NCBI GenBank assembly: GCA_965279195.1
Contig: CBDIHP010000044.1
Location: 124,001-188,000 of the forward strand
Source: CBDIHP01 sp965279195
GTDB lineage: Bacteria; Planctomycetota; Planctomycetia; Isosphaerales; Isosphaeraceae
DNA length: 64,000 nucleotides
Direction of reading: 5' to 3'
Position numbers and translations under genes: made by a program. The stretch's first letter is position 1. Each line of letters starts with the position of its first letter. Below are positions 20,011-29,510 of this stretch, piece by piece. The notes beneath the pieces are model-generated. The model was not told the DNA's origin. It searched no databases and saw only the letters and a program-made list of their open reading frames with translations.

Positions 20011-21168
20011 TCAGGAGCCCTCGACCTGCTGCTGGATGTGCGGGCTGAAGAGCCGGGGCTCGACCAGGAAGGCGTCGTGGCCCTTGTCGGAGTGGACCGT
20101 GATCCACATGTGGGGGATCCGGGCGGCCTTGAGCCACTGGGCTAACTTGGCCTGCTCGGCGGGCGGGAAGGAATGGTCGGAGTCGATGCTGAAGAGCAGG
20201 AATTCCTGCCTCCGGCAGCGGTCGAACAGCTCCGCGTAATTCTCCGCGCCCGACTCGGTCGCGAGGTCGAACCACTGCCAGGCGTCGAGGATCCGGAGAT
20301 AGCTGTTGGCGTCGTAGCGCTGGATGAACTTGGTCCCCTGGTGGAGCATGTACGACTCGACCGGGTGGTTCATCTCGTACCAGCCGTGGGGCGGCCGGGC
20401 GCTCACGACCTCGCCCCGGGCCCGCTCCTGGAGGGCATCCGGCGAGACAAACGTCTTGTGGGCGATCCGCCTGGCCAGCGCCAACCCTTGCGCAGGAGGA
20501 GGGCCGCTATAATAATCGCCGCCCCGGAAGTTCGGGTCGTTCTCGATCGCGGTGATCTGCTCGAAGTTGATGATCCGCTGGTAGACCGTGGTCTCGATCC
20601 CCGTGCCGATGAGCATGACCGACCGGACCCGATCCGGGTGCCTGGTGGCGGTCAGGAGCCCGAGGAAGCCGCCGATCGACGCCCCCACGACGGCGTGGAG
20701 GGTATCGATGCCGAGGTGGTCGAGCAGGCGCATCTGGGAGTCGACGATGTCCCGCATCCGGAGGACGGGGAAGGCCGGGCCCCAAGGGCGGCCGGTCTCG
20801 GGGTTGATCGACGCCGGCCCGGTGGAGCCGTAGCAGCCGCCGAGGTAATTGGCGCAGATGACGCAGTAGCGGTCGGTGTCGAGCGCCTTGCCGGGCCCGA
20901 TGTAGCCGTCCCACCAGCCGGCGTGCATCTCGTCGGTCCAGCGGCCGTCGAGGCCGGGGACGTCGGTGTTGATGCCGGCGGCGTGGTGGCTGCCGGTCAT
21001 GGCGTGGTAGAGCAGGATGGCGTTGGACTTCTCGCGGTTCAGCTCGCCGTACATCTCGTAGGCGAGCGTGAACCGGGGCAGCGGCGGGCCCACCTGCAGG
21101 CGCAGGGGGTCCGCCGCGTCGTCGAACGCGAGGAAGCGGGTCGAGACGTTGCCGGTTCCCATGCTCAT
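20011..21168 (-). CDS. metX: Homoserine O-acetyltransferase
   Basis: 385 residues, alpha/beta-hydrolase fold. Transfers an acyl group to homoserine in methionine synthesis. The nucleophile elbow GASIGG places Ser at 164; DSDHSFPP (Asp about 330) and SDKGHDAFL (His about 364) complete the triad. NYLGGCYGSTGPAS and HALTG-like HAMTGSHH (55-62) are family hallmarks. The ATG at 21168 overlaps the metY stop in ATGA, so the two are translationally coupled and form the direct-sulfhydrylation route with MetY. Longer upstream frames run through metY out of frame. Acetyl versus succinyl specificity is assumed from family, not proven. Confidence 0.95.
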   Translation of the reverse strand: MSMGTGNVSTRFLAFDDAADPLRLQVGPPLPRFTLAYEMYGELNREKSNAILLYHAMTGSHHAAGINTDVPGLDGRWTDEMHAGWWDGYIGPGKALDTDRYCVICANYLGGCYGSTGPASINPETGRPWGPAFPVLRMRDIVDSQMRLLDHLGIDTLHAVVGASIGGFLGLLTATRHPDRVRSVMLIGTGIETTVYQRIINFEQITAIENDPNFRGGDYYSGPPPAQGLALARRIAHKTFVSPDALQERARGEVVSARPPHGWYEMNHPVESYMLHQGTKFIQRYDANSYLRILDAWQWFDLATESGAENYAELFDRCRRQEFLLFSIDSDHSFPPAEQAKLAQWLKAARIPHMWITVHSDKGHDAFLVEPRLFSPHIQQQVEGS

Positions 21169-22460
21169 CGGGCGGCCGAGGCTGCCTCGAGGGCCTGGGA
21201 GAGGTCGGCGAGGATGTCGTCGATGTGCTCGATGCCGATGCTCAGGCGGACGAGTTCCGGAGGGATGCCCGCCGAGCGCTGCTGGTCCTCGTTGAGCTGG
21301 GAGTGCGTGGTCGTGGCCGGGTGGATCGCCAGGCTCTTGGCGTCGCCGACGTTGGCCAGGTGCGAGAACAGTTTGCAGGCGTCGATGAAAGCCTGGCCGG
21401 CGGGGCTGCCCCCCTTGATGCCGAAGACGACCATCGAGCCGCCCTTGCCCTTGAGGTACTTCTTGTTCAGGGCGTGCATCGGGTCGGATTCGAGGCCGGG
21501 GAACTTGACCCACTCGACGCCGGGGTGATTGCTCAGGAAGGTCGCGACGGCCTTGGCGTTCTCGCAATGCCGGTCCATGCGGAGCGGCAGCGTCTCGATC
21601 CCCTGGAGGAAGAACCAGGCGTTGTCCGGCGAGATGCAGGCGCCCAGGTTCCGCAGCGGGACGGTCCGCATCCGGAGGATGTAGGCCAGGGGGCGGAGCA
21701 TGTCCGGGAGGTCGATGCCCCAGCGCAGGCCGTGGTAGCTGTTATCCGGGTTGGTGTAGAGCGGGTGCTTGCCGGCGGCCCAGTTGAACTTGCCGCTGTC
21801 GACCACCACGCCGCCGATCCCCGCGCCGTGGCCGCCGAACCACTTGGTCAGCGAGTGCACGACGACGTCCGCCCCGTGGGCGAGCGGCTGGGTGAGGTAG
21901 GGGGTGCTGAAGGTCGAGTCGACGATCAAGGGGAGGCCGTGGGCGTGGGCGACCTTGGCGATGGCCTCGATGTCGGTGACTTCGAGGGCGGGGTTCGAGA
22001 CCGATTCGACGAACACCGCGCGGGTCTTGTCGTCGATGGACCCGGCGATGCTGGCCGGGTCATTGGAATCGACGAACTTCACCGTGATTCCCAGGGCGGG
22101 GAGGATGTCGTTGAACTGGGTGTAGGTGCCGCCGTAGAGGTTGCGGGCGGAGACGATGTTGTCGCCGGCCTGGGCGAGGTTGATGATCGCGTAGAAGATC
22201 GCGCTGGTGCCCGAGGCCACCGCCAGGCCGCCCATCTCCGGCCCGCCTTCGAGCAGCGCGACGCGCTTCTCGAGGACGTCGGTGGTGGGGTTCATCAGCC
22301 GGGTGTAGATGTTGCCGAGTTCCTTGAGCGCGAAGAGGTTCGCGGCGTGCTCGGCGTTCTTGAAGACGAACGAGCTGGTCCGGTAAACGGGTACCGCCCG
22401 CGCCAGGGTGGTGGGATCGGCCTGGGTGCCGCCGTGGAGGCAGAGCGTCTCGAGCTTCAT
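21165..22460 (-). CDS. metY: O-acetylhomoserine sulfhydrylase
   Basis: 431 residues, Cys/Met metabolism PLP enzyme. Makes homocysteine from O-acetylhomoserine and sulfide. The PLP lysine is K206 in VHSLTKWFGGHG; YTRLMNPTTDVLE (52-64), ASGTSAIFYAI (82-92) and the second-subunit Tyr in NLYGGTY (108-114) are as expected. The start MKLETLCLHGGTQ at 22460 is the usual N-terminus; the upstream frame to 22736 lacks conserved text. It is first in the metY-metX operon. No SAM or SAH riboswitch was recognised in the 200 bases upstream, which it shares with a divergent gene. Confidence 0.96.
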   Translation of the reverse strand: MKLETLCLHGGTQADPTTLARAVPVYRTSSFVFKNAEHAANLFALKELGNIYTRLMNPTTDVLEKRVALLEGGPEMGGLAVASGTSAIFYAIINLAQAGDNIVSARNLYGGTYTQFNDILPALGITVKFVDSNDPASIAGSIDDKTRAVFVESVSNPALEVTDIEAIAKVAHAHGLPLIVDSTFSTPYLTQPLAHGADVVVHSLTKWFGGHGAGIGGVVVDSGKFNWAAGKHPLYTNPDNSYHGLRWGIDLPDMLRPLAYILRMRTVPLRNLGACISPDNAWFFLQGIETLPLRMDRHCENAKAVATFLSNHPGVEWVKFPGLESDPMHALNKKYLKGKGGSMVVFGIKGGSPAGQAFIDACKLFSHLANVGDAKSLAIHPATTTHSQLNEDQQRSAGIPPELVRLSIGIEHIDDILADLSQALEAASAAR

Positions 22461-22660
22461 CGCGCGTTCGTCTCGTTTCGAGGTCGTCCGGTCGGACGCG
22501 GAGAGTGTTCCATCCGCGACCCGGGGCGTGGCTGCCGGGCCCCGGTCGCACAATCGGGCCACGATCTTAACCGATCGCCACCAGGTAGGGCATAGGGCAG
22601 TGGGGCGAGGGACGGTCACGGCGCCTCTGGATCCGTCGTATCCGTCCCAGGAGGCCCGAC

Positions 22661-23254
22661 ATGCCGCAGCGTCGCAAGGACTACCCGGAGAATCGGAAGC
22701 TGAGGGAATCGTGGAAGGACGGCCTGGCCCTGACAATCGTCACGATCCTCGTGGCCTTCGTGCTGCTCCCGGCCGGCGTCACGACCGTCGCGCCCGTCTC
22801 GACGATCCGGCTCCATCGCGAGGGCGAGGCCGTGCGGGCGACCGTCCGCCAGCACGTCTTCCTCTTCCTCCCCTGGAGGAGCCGGACGCTTGAGCCCGTG
22901 ACGAAGGTCTCCCACGACTTCACCGCCGGCAGCCTTCCGTCGACCGGGACGCCCTCGCCCTCCGACGTCCGCTCCGAGGACTCCGCTACGCTCGTCCTGA
23001 CCGGCCCTACGGGGGCGATCGTCGTCCCCGTCTCGCCCGCGAACATCGAAGCCGTCGAGCGTCAGGCCCGGGGATTCGTCGAGGAACCCGGTCCGGCCGA
23101 CTTGAATCTCTGGGTCGTCGCCAACTGGAAAGTTGGCGTCCTCGCCGGAGGCTTCCTGACGCTCCTGAGCCTGCTCTTCGTGCTCGCCGTGGCCGACAAC
23201 CTCGTGCGGAAGGCCATCCGTAGGGTCCGCCATGGCGGACCGAAGCATGCGTGA
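22661..23254 (+). CDS. Membrane-anchored protein of unknown function
   Basis: 197 residues. A charged N-terminus (MPQRRKDYPENRKLRESWKD) precedes a membrane helix (GLALTIVTILVAFVLLPAGV), an extracytoplasmic domain of about 110 residues, a second helix (VGVLAGGFLTLLSLLFVLAVA) and a basic tail. No family was recognised. AGGAGG is seven bases upstream of the ATG, supporting a real gene. Divergent from metY. Confidence 0.75.
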   Translation: MPQRRKDYPENRKLRESWKDGLALTIVTILVAFVLLPAGVTTVAPVSTIRLHREGEAVRATVRQHVFLFLPWRSRTLEPVTKVSHDFTAGSLPSTGTPSPSDVRSEDSATLVLTGPTGAIVVPVSPANIEAVERQARGFVEEPGPADLNLWVVANWKVGVLAGGFLTLLSLLFVLAVADNLVRKAIRRVRHGGPKHA

Positions 23255-23292
23255 ATGGCCATCACGTCAAGATCGATTCGCATGAGCGGACC

Positions 23293-24033
23293 CTACCCTG
23301 TGAACCAATCGTCGGGGATGGGTGAGGTGGAGGACAGCATCTTGAGGGGCATGATGTTGGACTTGAGGCGGAGCGGTTGCCTCGCTTCAAACTGCGCGAT
23401 GCGTTCCTGGTAACGACGGCGGACCTTCTTCGTACAGGCCTGTTCGAGCGGTAGCAGAAGGATCCCCGACGCGGTGTCGAATTCGCCGAGTTCCGCGAAG
23501 GCGGCGGCGATGACTTCGAGGAACCGCCAGTGAAGCCAGTCGCCCCGGAGCAATTGCTCAATGTTCGCAAGTCGCATCGCCTGGTGGGCGTCCTCCTTCG
23601 CCCTGCGGCCGTCGCGGATCTCTTCGGAGGTCGCCGTCGCGAGCAACGACGCCCGGATCGCGTGGAGCTGGCCGGAAGTCGGACTCTGGGAGATCGCCCG
23701 GGTGTAATCTCGGAGGGCGTCGAGTTCCCTCCCAGTCGACTGGTAGTAGCTGCCTCGGGCGAGCCGGGCCGGGATGTCATCGGGCCGCTCCTCGGGCGAC
23801 TCGATGATCTCGAAGGTCTTCCTGTCGCGATAGAACCGATGGAGCAGCTCGGTCGAATCCCCGCCGTAGGCCCCCCAGAATATCTCGGCCTCGCGGTCGC
23901 GATCGAGCTGTTTGAGGATCCGGTATATGAGATTGCCGACATAGGCATTGCCGGGATGCCTTGCGAACGCGGCTCGCCAGTAGGCTTCTTGCTCGACCGG
24001 AACCGGATCGTATTTCCAGGCAAACGGGGACAT
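23293..24033 (-). CDS. TPR-like hypothetical protein
   Basis: 246 residues. Helical repeat text (AYWRAAFARHPGNAYVGNLIYRIL; DALRDYTRAISQSPTSGQLHAIRASLLA) suggests a TPR or SEL1-like solenoid; the rest is not assignable. The ATG at 24033 follows AGGGAT, and the frame upstream of it runs through a palindromic repeat and is not coding. Its role is unknown. Confidence 0.72.
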   Translation of the reverse strand: MSPFAWKYDPVPVEQEAYWRAAFARHPGNAYVGNLIYRILKQLDRDREAEIFWGAYGGDSTELLHRFYRDRKTFEIIESPEERPDDIPARLARGSYYQSTGRELDALRDYTRAISQSPTSGQLHAIRASLLATATSEEIRDGRRAKEDAHQAMRLANIEQLLRGDWLHWRFLEVIAAAFAELGEFDTASGILLLPLEQACTKKVRRRYQERIAQFEARQPLRLKSNIMPLKMLSSTSPIPDDWFTG

Positions 24034-24081
24034 GGGGCGATCCCTGGGATGGGGACGGTCGGCGCGTCCATCGCCATTATT

Positions 24082-24197
24082 GGTGCGGTGGCCGCGGACA
24101 TGCCGTCCGCGAGGCACTACACCCTACATTTCTGCGGTCATTCGCGATTGTCGGTGCGGTGGACGCGGGCCGACTGGCCGCGTCGCAGCGCACCCTA
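24082..24197. repeat. Two tandem GTAGGGTG-type palindromes
   Basis: The palindromes 24082-24126 (GGTGCGGTGGCCGCGGACAT... to CACCCTAC... end) and 24152-24197 (CGGTGCGGTGGACGCGGGCC... to CGCACCCTAC) each contain inner complementary arms (GCGGACA/TGTCCGC-like, ACGCGGGCC/GGCCGCGT). They fill the space between two minus-strand genes. Confidence 0.75.
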
Positions 24198-24235
24198 CTC
24201 CGCGTCCTTGGAGTCCTGGCGGTTCCTTTCTCCAA

Positions 24236-25126
24236 TCAGGGCAGGAAAGGCGGAGTGAGGCCCTGTATGTTCAGGGACACGCGGTGGACGCAGTCGACGG
24301 CGGTGATGGCCAGGACGTTGGCCTCGCCGGGGCGGCCGATCCAGGCGAGGTTGGCGGGGCGTTTGGGGGTGGCGAGGATTCCGAGGAGGGTCCCCTCGGG
24401 CTCGTAGACCCAGATGCCGAGGGCGACGGCGACGTAGACGCGGCCGTCGGCGTCGACCTTCATGCCGTCGGGGCCGCCGGGCTGGCCGGGGTCCATGGTG
24501 GCGAAGACCTTGCCGCTGCCCGGGATCGCCTGGCCGGAGGCGTCGATGGCGAACGACCGGACGTGGTAGCGGGCGGTGTCGCAGACGTAGAGGGTCTTGC
24601 CGTCGGGCGAGAAGGCCAGGCCGTTGGGCTTCTCGAAGTCGTCGAGGATCAGGTGCGTCTGGCCCTTGCGATCGAGGGCGTAGACCCCCTGGAAGTGGAG
24701 CGAGCGGTCCTCGGGCTTCACGCCGTAGGGGGGGTCGGTGAAGTAGAGCAGGCCCGAGGGGTGGGCGACGATGTCGTTCGGGCTGTTGAGCCGCTTGCCC
24801 GACCAGGTCTCGGTGACGGTCTCGACGCCCGAGCCGTCGGGCTTCATGCGGGAGATCCGCCGGCCGTTCTGCTCGCAGAAGTAGACCAGGCCGTCGGGCC
24901 CGAAGGTCTGGCCATTGGCGGCCTCGGTCCTGTCGCGGAGCAGGGCGACTGCGCCGTCGGGGGCGATCCGGTAGGTCTTCTCGTCCTTGACGTCCTCGAA
25001 GAGCAGGGAGCCATCGGGGCACCAGAGGGGCCCCTCGGTGAAGACCAGGCCGGTCGCGAGGGTTTCGAGCCGGGCGTCTTCGGGGACGAGCCGGGAGAGC
25101 CCGGCGTCGCGGAGGATCTCGACCAT
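24236..25126 (-). CDS. SMP-30/gluconolactonase family protein
   Basis: 296 residues forming a six-bladed beta-propeller. Family text is plain: FTEGPLWCPDGSLLFEDV (metal-ligand Glu), NGQTFGPDGLVYFCEQ, LNSPNDIVAHPSGLLYFTDPPYG (Asn/Asp ligands), KPNGLAFSPDGKTLYVCDT, and GGPDGMKVDADGRVYVA (Asp ligand). These enzymes hydrolyse sugar lactones such as gluconolactone using a divalent metal. No signal peptide, so it is cytoplasmic. AGGGAG precedes the ATG. No sugar-catabolism genes are adjacent. Confidence 0.92.
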   Translation of the reverse strand: MVEILRDAGLSRLVPEDARLETLATGLVFTEGPLWCPDGSLLFEDVKDEKTYRIAPDGAVALLRDRTEAANGQTFGPDGLVYFCEQNGRRISRMKPDGSGVETVTETWSGKRLNSPNDIVAHPSGLLYFTDPPYGVKPEDRSLHFQGVYALDRKGQTHLILDDFEKPNGLAFSPDGKTLYVCDTARYHVRSFAIDASGQAIPGSGKVFATMDPGQPGGPDGMKVDADGRVYVAVALGIWVYEPEGTLLGILATPKRPANLAWIGRPGEANVLAITAVDCVHRVSLNIQGLTPPFLP

Positions 25127-25549
25127 GTCAGGCTCCCTGCGCAGGATTTCCCGGGGCGGCGAAGGGCGTCGCCGGCCTCGACGGCGGTCCAGTATGGCGA
25201 GAGTGCCACGCGGATGGCAACGCCCCGAAGTTTGAGGGTTTGTGTCGAAGAAACCGAGCGCATGCGTGGAGATACGGGGCTCCGTCCGTTGACGAGCGGG
25301 GGGGTTCTGCTAGTCTTGTATAAGACGGCAGGCGCGCCCGTGCCTCGGGGTCGGAGGGGCCAATCTGAGGAGGTCCTGCGGGGGAGGCGAAATTTCCGAC
25401 GCCCCGTCCGCTCACCTCTGATAGATCGAGCAGACCGCCCGCGAGTGCAGTGAACCGGGCCCGGCGCGCCGACCGGGGTCGCGTTTGGCCTGGTCTCCCC
25501 TCGACCGGGCGCTGTCCCCCAGGACGCGCCAGCGTAAAGAGTACCCCCG
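25127..25549. other. Divergent intergenic region
   Basis: 423 bases between two divergent genes. It holds TTGACG at 25289-25294 and, further on, a small palindrome GTCTT-GTAT-AAGAC (25313-25326) containing a TATAAG; the spacing is too long for a standard sigma-70 promoter, although TAGTCT 16 bases after the TTGACG is possible. No gene was seen. Confidence 0.4.
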
Positions 25550-26956
25550 ATGTCCACGGTACAGCCCGCCAGCCCGCAGCAGGTCCAGAAGGCCCAGACC
25601 TTCTTCCAGTACGGCAACGATGCCGCGCTCAAGGGCAACCACGACTATGCCATCCAGATGTACCTGGAGGCGTGCAAGCTGATCCCCGACAACCTCACCT
25701 TCCGCCAGGCCCTGCGCGGGGTGGAGCGGAGGAAGTTCGGGAACGACCCGTCGAAGGTCGGCCGGCTCATCGGCGCGCGGCTCCAGCCTCTTAGGCTCAA
25801 GGCCAAGTCCGCGAAGTCCAAGAAGGACTGGAACCACGTCCTGGAGGTCTGCGAGGAGGCCTTCCAGCAGCACCCGTGGGACACCGTCGCCGCCATGGAC
25901 GCCGCCGAGGCCTGCGAGGAGCTCGGCTACAAGCCCCTCGCCCAGTGGCTGGTCGAGAGCGTGCAGGCCCAGGGCGAGTCCGACGCCGACTTCCTCCGGT
26001 TCGCCGCCCACATCCACGAACTCAACGAGGCCTGGCCCAAGGCCATCTGGTGCTGGGAGAAGGTCAAGCAGCTCATCCCGCACGAGGAGAACGCCTCGCG
26101 CCGGATCAATGACCTCTCCGCCCGCTCGACCATCGCCCGCTCCGGCCTCGGCAACGCACTGAACAAGACCGCCACGGGCGGCTCCGGGCCCGAGAAGGAG
26201 GCGCCCTCGGAGATCGAGAGCCTCCGCGTCCAGCAGGTCACGCCCGAGCAGCGGTATCTGAAGGAGATCGAGGAGGAGCCGAGCCGCATCGGCGCCTACC
26301 TCGCCCTGGCCGACCTCTACAAGTCGAACGACAAGCTCGACGAGGCCGAACAGATCCTGGCGAAGGGCATCAAGGCCAGCCCCGACGATACTTACCTCCG
26401 TAACTCCCACGCCGAGATCCAGATCGCCCGGCTCAAGCGGGCGGTCGAGGCCTGGTCGCGCCGGGTCAAGAAGGATCCGAACGACGCCGAGGCCCTGTCC
26501 AAGCTCAAGCAGCTCCAGGAGACCCTGGCGAATTACGAGGTCAAGGACCTCAAGCGCCGGATCGCCGCCCGCACCGACGACCTCTCGCTGCGGCTCCAAC
26601 TCGGCCAGGCCCTGGCGAAGCTCGGCCGCCACGACGAGGCAATCGCCGAGTTCCAGCAGGCCCGCAGCAGCGCGACGCTCAAGGTCCAGGCCCTCTATCA
26701 TGCCGGCCTGAGCTTCGAGGCCAACGGCGTGAACAAGCTCGCCGAGCGGAGCTTCCTGGACGCCATCCGCGCCTGCGACCCCGAGGACTTCGCCACCCTC
26801 AACGGCCTGCACTACCGCCTTGGCCGCATCGCCGAGGCGCAGGGCAACAAGGAATCCGCCGAGGAGCACTTCAACGAGGTCGCCGCCAACGACTACTCGT
26901 ACCTCGACGTCGCCCAGCGCCTGCGGCAGCTCAATCAGAAGCCGGTCGAGGATTGA
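25550..26956 (+). CDS. Conserved tetratricopeptide repeat protein
   Basis: 468 residues. An N-terminal TPR hairpin (AQTFFQYGNDAALKGNHDYAIQMYLEA) is followed by basic linkers, then TPR units at about 240-275 (GAYLALADLYKSNDKLDEAEQILAKG), 345-380 (LRLQLGQALAKLGRHDEAIAEFQQA) and 410-440 (NGLHYRLGRIAEAQGNKESAEEHF). There is no signal peptide or membrane helix. Proteins of this layout appear conserved in planctomycetes, but their function is not known to me. Its stop is 42 bases from a GTAGGGTG palindrome. Confidence 0.85.
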   Translation: MSTVQPASPQQVQKAQTFFQYGNDAALKGNHDYAIQMYLEACKLIPDNLTFRQALRGVERRKFGNDPSKVGRLIGARLQPLRLKAKSAKSKKDWNHVLEVCEEAFQQHPWDTVAAMDAAEACEELGYKPLAQWLVESVQAQGESDADFLRFAAHIHELNEAWPKAIWCWEKVKQLIPHEENASRRINDLSARSTIARSGLGNALNKTATGGSGPEKEAPSEIESLRVQQVTPEQRYLKEIEEEPSRIGAYLALADLYKSNDKLDEAEQILAKGIKASPDDTYLRNSHAEIQIARLKRAVEAWSRRVKKDPNDAEALSKLKQLQETLANYEVKDLKRRIAARTDDLSLRLQLGQALAKLGRHDEAIAEFQQARSSATLKVQALYHAGLSFEANGVNKLAERSFLDAIRACDPEDFATLNGLHYRLGRIAEAQGNKESAEEHFNEVAANDYSYLDVAQRLRQLNQKPVED

Positions 26957-26998
26957 TCGGAGACAATGGAACCGCCGAGTTGCCAGGGCCGCAGGGGA

Positions 26999-27047
26999 GT
27001 AGGGTGTGGTGCTTCGCGGACCGGAGGTCCGCGACCACCGCACCGCC
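26999..27047. repeat. GTAGGGTGTGGTG palindromic repeat
   Basis: Outer arms GGTGTGGTG / CCACCGCACC and inner perfect hairpin TCGCGGACC-GGA-GGTCCGCGA. It lies between convergent genes (TPR protein and TolC-like), where it could terminate both. Confidence 0.8.
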
Positions 27048-27070
27048 AGGGGCATCCCACACGCGGTTGA

Positions 27071-28675
27071 TCAGGGGACGACCCTGCGTCCCAGGGCGGT
27101 GTTCAGGTCGAGCATCGACCGCCGGTGGCGGACGACGATCGTGAAGTACTGCCGGACGATCTCGTTGTAGTCGCGCTGGGCGTTGAGATAGTCGAGGACG
27201 TTCGATTCCCCGCCGACGTAGAGCCGCCGGGCGTTGACGAGGTTCTTGCTCGCGGTCGGCAGGACGTCGCGCTCGATCTGCTCCAGGGATTCCAGCGAGA
27301 GGTCGTACTCCTCATCCGCCTGGACGACCTCGGCGAAGATCTTCCGCTCCAGCGAGGCCATGCCCGTCTGGGTCTGGTTGACGTTGAGCCTGGCCCGCTC
27401 GATGTTGCCCTGATTGCGGTTATAGACCGGGAACGGGATCGTCACCGCCGCCGACCAGGAGTGGGCGCTCTTGGTGCCGAACGGGGCGTTGTTCTGGAAG
27501 ACGTACGGGGAATACTGCACATACACGTCGCCGAATCGGTTGGCCCGGGCGAGCTGGACGTCCGCCTGGGCCCGCGACAGCCCCAGCCGATAGGCCGCCA
27601 GGTCGGGGCGGGAATCGATCGCGATCGAGTAGAGCTGGTCGTCGGGCGGCGGTGTGACGCCCCGGAGCCGGATGGATCCCTTCACTTCGAGCCGGCTGCG
27701 TCGATCGGGCGGCTCGTTCAGGAGCGCGGCCAGGTTCTGCCGCGCCCGGCGCTGGGCGGCCTCGGCGTCGCGGAGCCCGATCAGGGCGGTGTCGCGTTGG
27801 AGCTGGATCGCGGCGACCTCGAACTGGGTCTTCTGGCCCCGGGCGGCGAGGTCCTTGGTGCTGGTGAGCACCTGCTCGAAGCCTTCCAGGCTGGCGTGTG
27901 AGAACCGCAGGCTCTCCCGGGCGGTGAGGCAGTCGATGAAGGCCGTGTAGAGGTTGTCGATCTGGAGCCGGACGGCGTCCTGATACTGGGCCTCGATGAC
28001 CTGCTTGGCCTTGCACGCCGCGACGACCCGGGCCCGGCGCTTGCCGTTGATGTCGAACGGGTGGGTGATGGTGAAGTCGTACTGCGTCTGGCCGCCGGGC
28101 CGGGCGTTGCTGTAGTTCCCATAAGGGATCGCGTTACTGTCGAGGTAGAGCAGGGGGTTGGCCCGGAGCCCCGCGGTGAGGACGTCGGCCTGGGCCTGGG
28201 GCAGTTCGAAGAACTGGGTCCGGAGGTCCAGGTTGTTGGCGACCAGCCGCTCGATGGCGATGTCGAGGGTCAGGCCGCCGGGGTCCCCTTCGGATCCAGC
28301 GAGGTCCTCGGCCGGCAGGGCGAGGGCCCCGAAGGTGGGCAGGGGCTGGTCGGGCAGGGGGGACGGGGTGACGATCCCGGGAGACGGGCGGTTCTGGCCG
28401 CCGTCGGGCCGGGTGATGTCGGCCGGGATCGTCGTCCCGGGGCGGCCCGGCCTCCCGAGCTGGATCGAGCCGGTCTCGCCGGGGGAGTTCCCGAGCGCGT
28501 TCTCGCCGGCACCCGGCGCGGCGCCCAGGACGGAGTCGCGGCCCCCGACCCGGCCTCGTTCGCGGTTGCGGGCCTCGTCGCTCGGCAGCACCTGGGCCCT
28601 CGTCGGCACCGGCAGGCCGGCCAGTAGCGCCAGGCCGATCAGCAGGCGGAGTCCCGCACGTCTCGTCCGTTCCAT
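27071..28675 (-). CDS. TolC-family outer-membrane efflux protein
   Basis: 534 residues. A signal peptide (MERTRRAGLRLLIGLALLAG) is followed by a Pro/Gly-rich region, then the two outer-membrane-efflux-protein repeats with long helical hairpins: AIERLVANNLDLRTQ, DVLTAGLRANPLLYLDSN, and a second repeat with LGLSRAQADVQLARANRFGDV and YNRNQGNIERARLNVNQTQ. It would be the outer-membrane channel of an RND or ABC exporter (CusC/CzcC-like); no exporter gene is adjacent here. The ATG at 28675 has AGGATGG upstream; an ATG three codons earlier is possible. Confidence 0.9.
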   Translation of the reverse strand: MERTRRAGLRLLIGLALLAGLPVPTRAQVLPSDEARNRERGRVGGRDSVLGAAPGAGENALGNSPGETGSIQLGRPGRPGTTIPADITRPDGGQNRPSPGIVTPSPLPDQPLPTFGALALPAEDLAGSEGDPGGLTLDIAIERLVANNLDLRTQFFELPQAQADVLTAGLRANPLLYLDSNAIPYGNYSNARPGGQTQYDFTITHPFDINGKRRARVVAACKAKQVIEAQYQDAVRLQIDNLYTAFIDCLTARESLRFSHASLEGFEQVLTSTKDLAARGQKTQFEVAAIQLQRDTALIGLRDAEAAQRRARQNLAALLNEPPDRRSRLEVKGSIRLRGVTPPPDDQLYSIAIDSRPDLAAYRLGLSRAQADVQLARANRFGDVYVQYSPYVFQNNAPFGTKSAHSWSAAVTIPFPVYNRNQGNIERARLNVNQTQTGMASLERKIFAEVVQADEEYDLSLESLEQIERDVLPTASKNLVNARRLYVGGESNVLDYLNAQRDYNEIVRQYFTIVVRHRRSMLDLNTALGRRVVP

Positions 28676-28821
28676 GACCACCATCCTGGCTCGGGGGCCC
28701 TCGTCCTGAGGTCCGGAGCATCCGGTTCGGAATGAGCTTCACCGATCTGTTCGTCAACCGCGCCGGGGCCGATCCAGGCCAACTCGCGACTGTGAACCGG
28801 GTTGACGCCCGGAAGCTCGGA

Positions 28822-28851
28822 TTGGTGCGATTGCAGGGATCGTGCTATGAT
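28822..28851 (+). promoter_or_regulatory. Putative sigma-70 promoter of ppa
   Basis: TTGGTG (28822-28827), 18 bases, TATGAT (28846-28851), placed 116 bases before the ppa start in the divergent region. The -10 is close to consensus and the -35 is moderate. Assignment rests on sequence alone. Confidence 0.35.
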
Positions 28852-28967
28852 TCAAGGCCGTCGGTGCGGGGCCGCCACGGCCCTCGACCCATCGAGGAAC
28901 ACCGTCCGATCTGACGACCCGAATCGCCTCCCCGCGACCAGTCCCGAGAGAAGGAAGACACGCCGCG

Positions 28968-29510
28968 ATGTTCCATCCCTGGCACGACGTCACCCCGGGC
29001 GAGCACCTGCCCCAGGAGTTCAACGCCCTGGTCGAGATCCCCATGGGGTCGAGCGTCAAGTACGAGCTGGACAAGCGCACCGGCCTGCTCCGGATGGACC
29101 GGGTCCTCTACTCCGCCGTCTACTACCCGGCCAACTACGGATTCATCCCCCAGACCTACGCCGAGGACGACGACCCCCTCGACGTCCTGGTGCTCTGCCA
29201 GGAAGCCGTCGCGCCCATGACCCTCGTCACCGCCCGGGCCATCGGGCTGATGACGATGATCGACACCGGCAAGAAGGATCACAAGATCCTCGCCGTGGCC
29301 GTCGGCGACCCCGAATACAACAGCTTCCGCCAGGCCCAGGAACTCCCCAGCCACCGCCTTAGCATGCTCCGCCGCTTCTTCCAGGACTACAAGTACCTCG
29401 AAGGCAAGAGCGTCGAGGTCGACGACTTCATGTCGGCCGAGGAGGCCCTGCCGGTCATCGAACGGTCCCTGGAGCGTTACAGCCAGAAGCGCCGGAAGGG
29501 GTTCGATTGA
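28968..29510 (+). CDS. ppa: Inorganic pyrophosphatase, family I
   Basis: 180 residues, the normal length for the soluble enzyme. Hydrolyses pyrophosphate. The signature EDDDPLDVLVL at 66-76 provides the metal-binding acids; EIPMGSSVKYELDK (23-36), YPANYGFIPQTY (53-64) and MIDTGKKDHKI (about 97-107) are further family segments. AAGGAAG lies upstream of the ATG. Its stop overlaps the TTG start of the RmlD-like gene (TTGA), so the two are coupled. Confidence 0.96.
   Translation: MFHPWHDVTPGEHLPQEFNALVEIPMGSSVKYELDKRTGLLRMDRVLYSAVYYPANYGFIPQTYAEDDDPLDVLVLCQEAVAPMTLVTARAIGLMTMIDTGKKDHKILAVAVGDPEYNSFRQAQELPSHRLSMLRRFFQDYKYLEGKSVEVDDFMSAEEALPVIERSLERYSQKRRKGFD

Noticed and set aside
22461..22660. 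SAM or SAH riboswitch upstream of metY
   Set aside because: No conserved motif of any SAM/SAH class was recognised in the 200 bases; a covariance-model scan would settle it.
25289..25326. TTGACG and TATAAG as a sigma-70 promoter
   Set aside because: The spacing of 24 bases is too long; TATAAG is instead part of a GTCTT/AAGAC palindrome.
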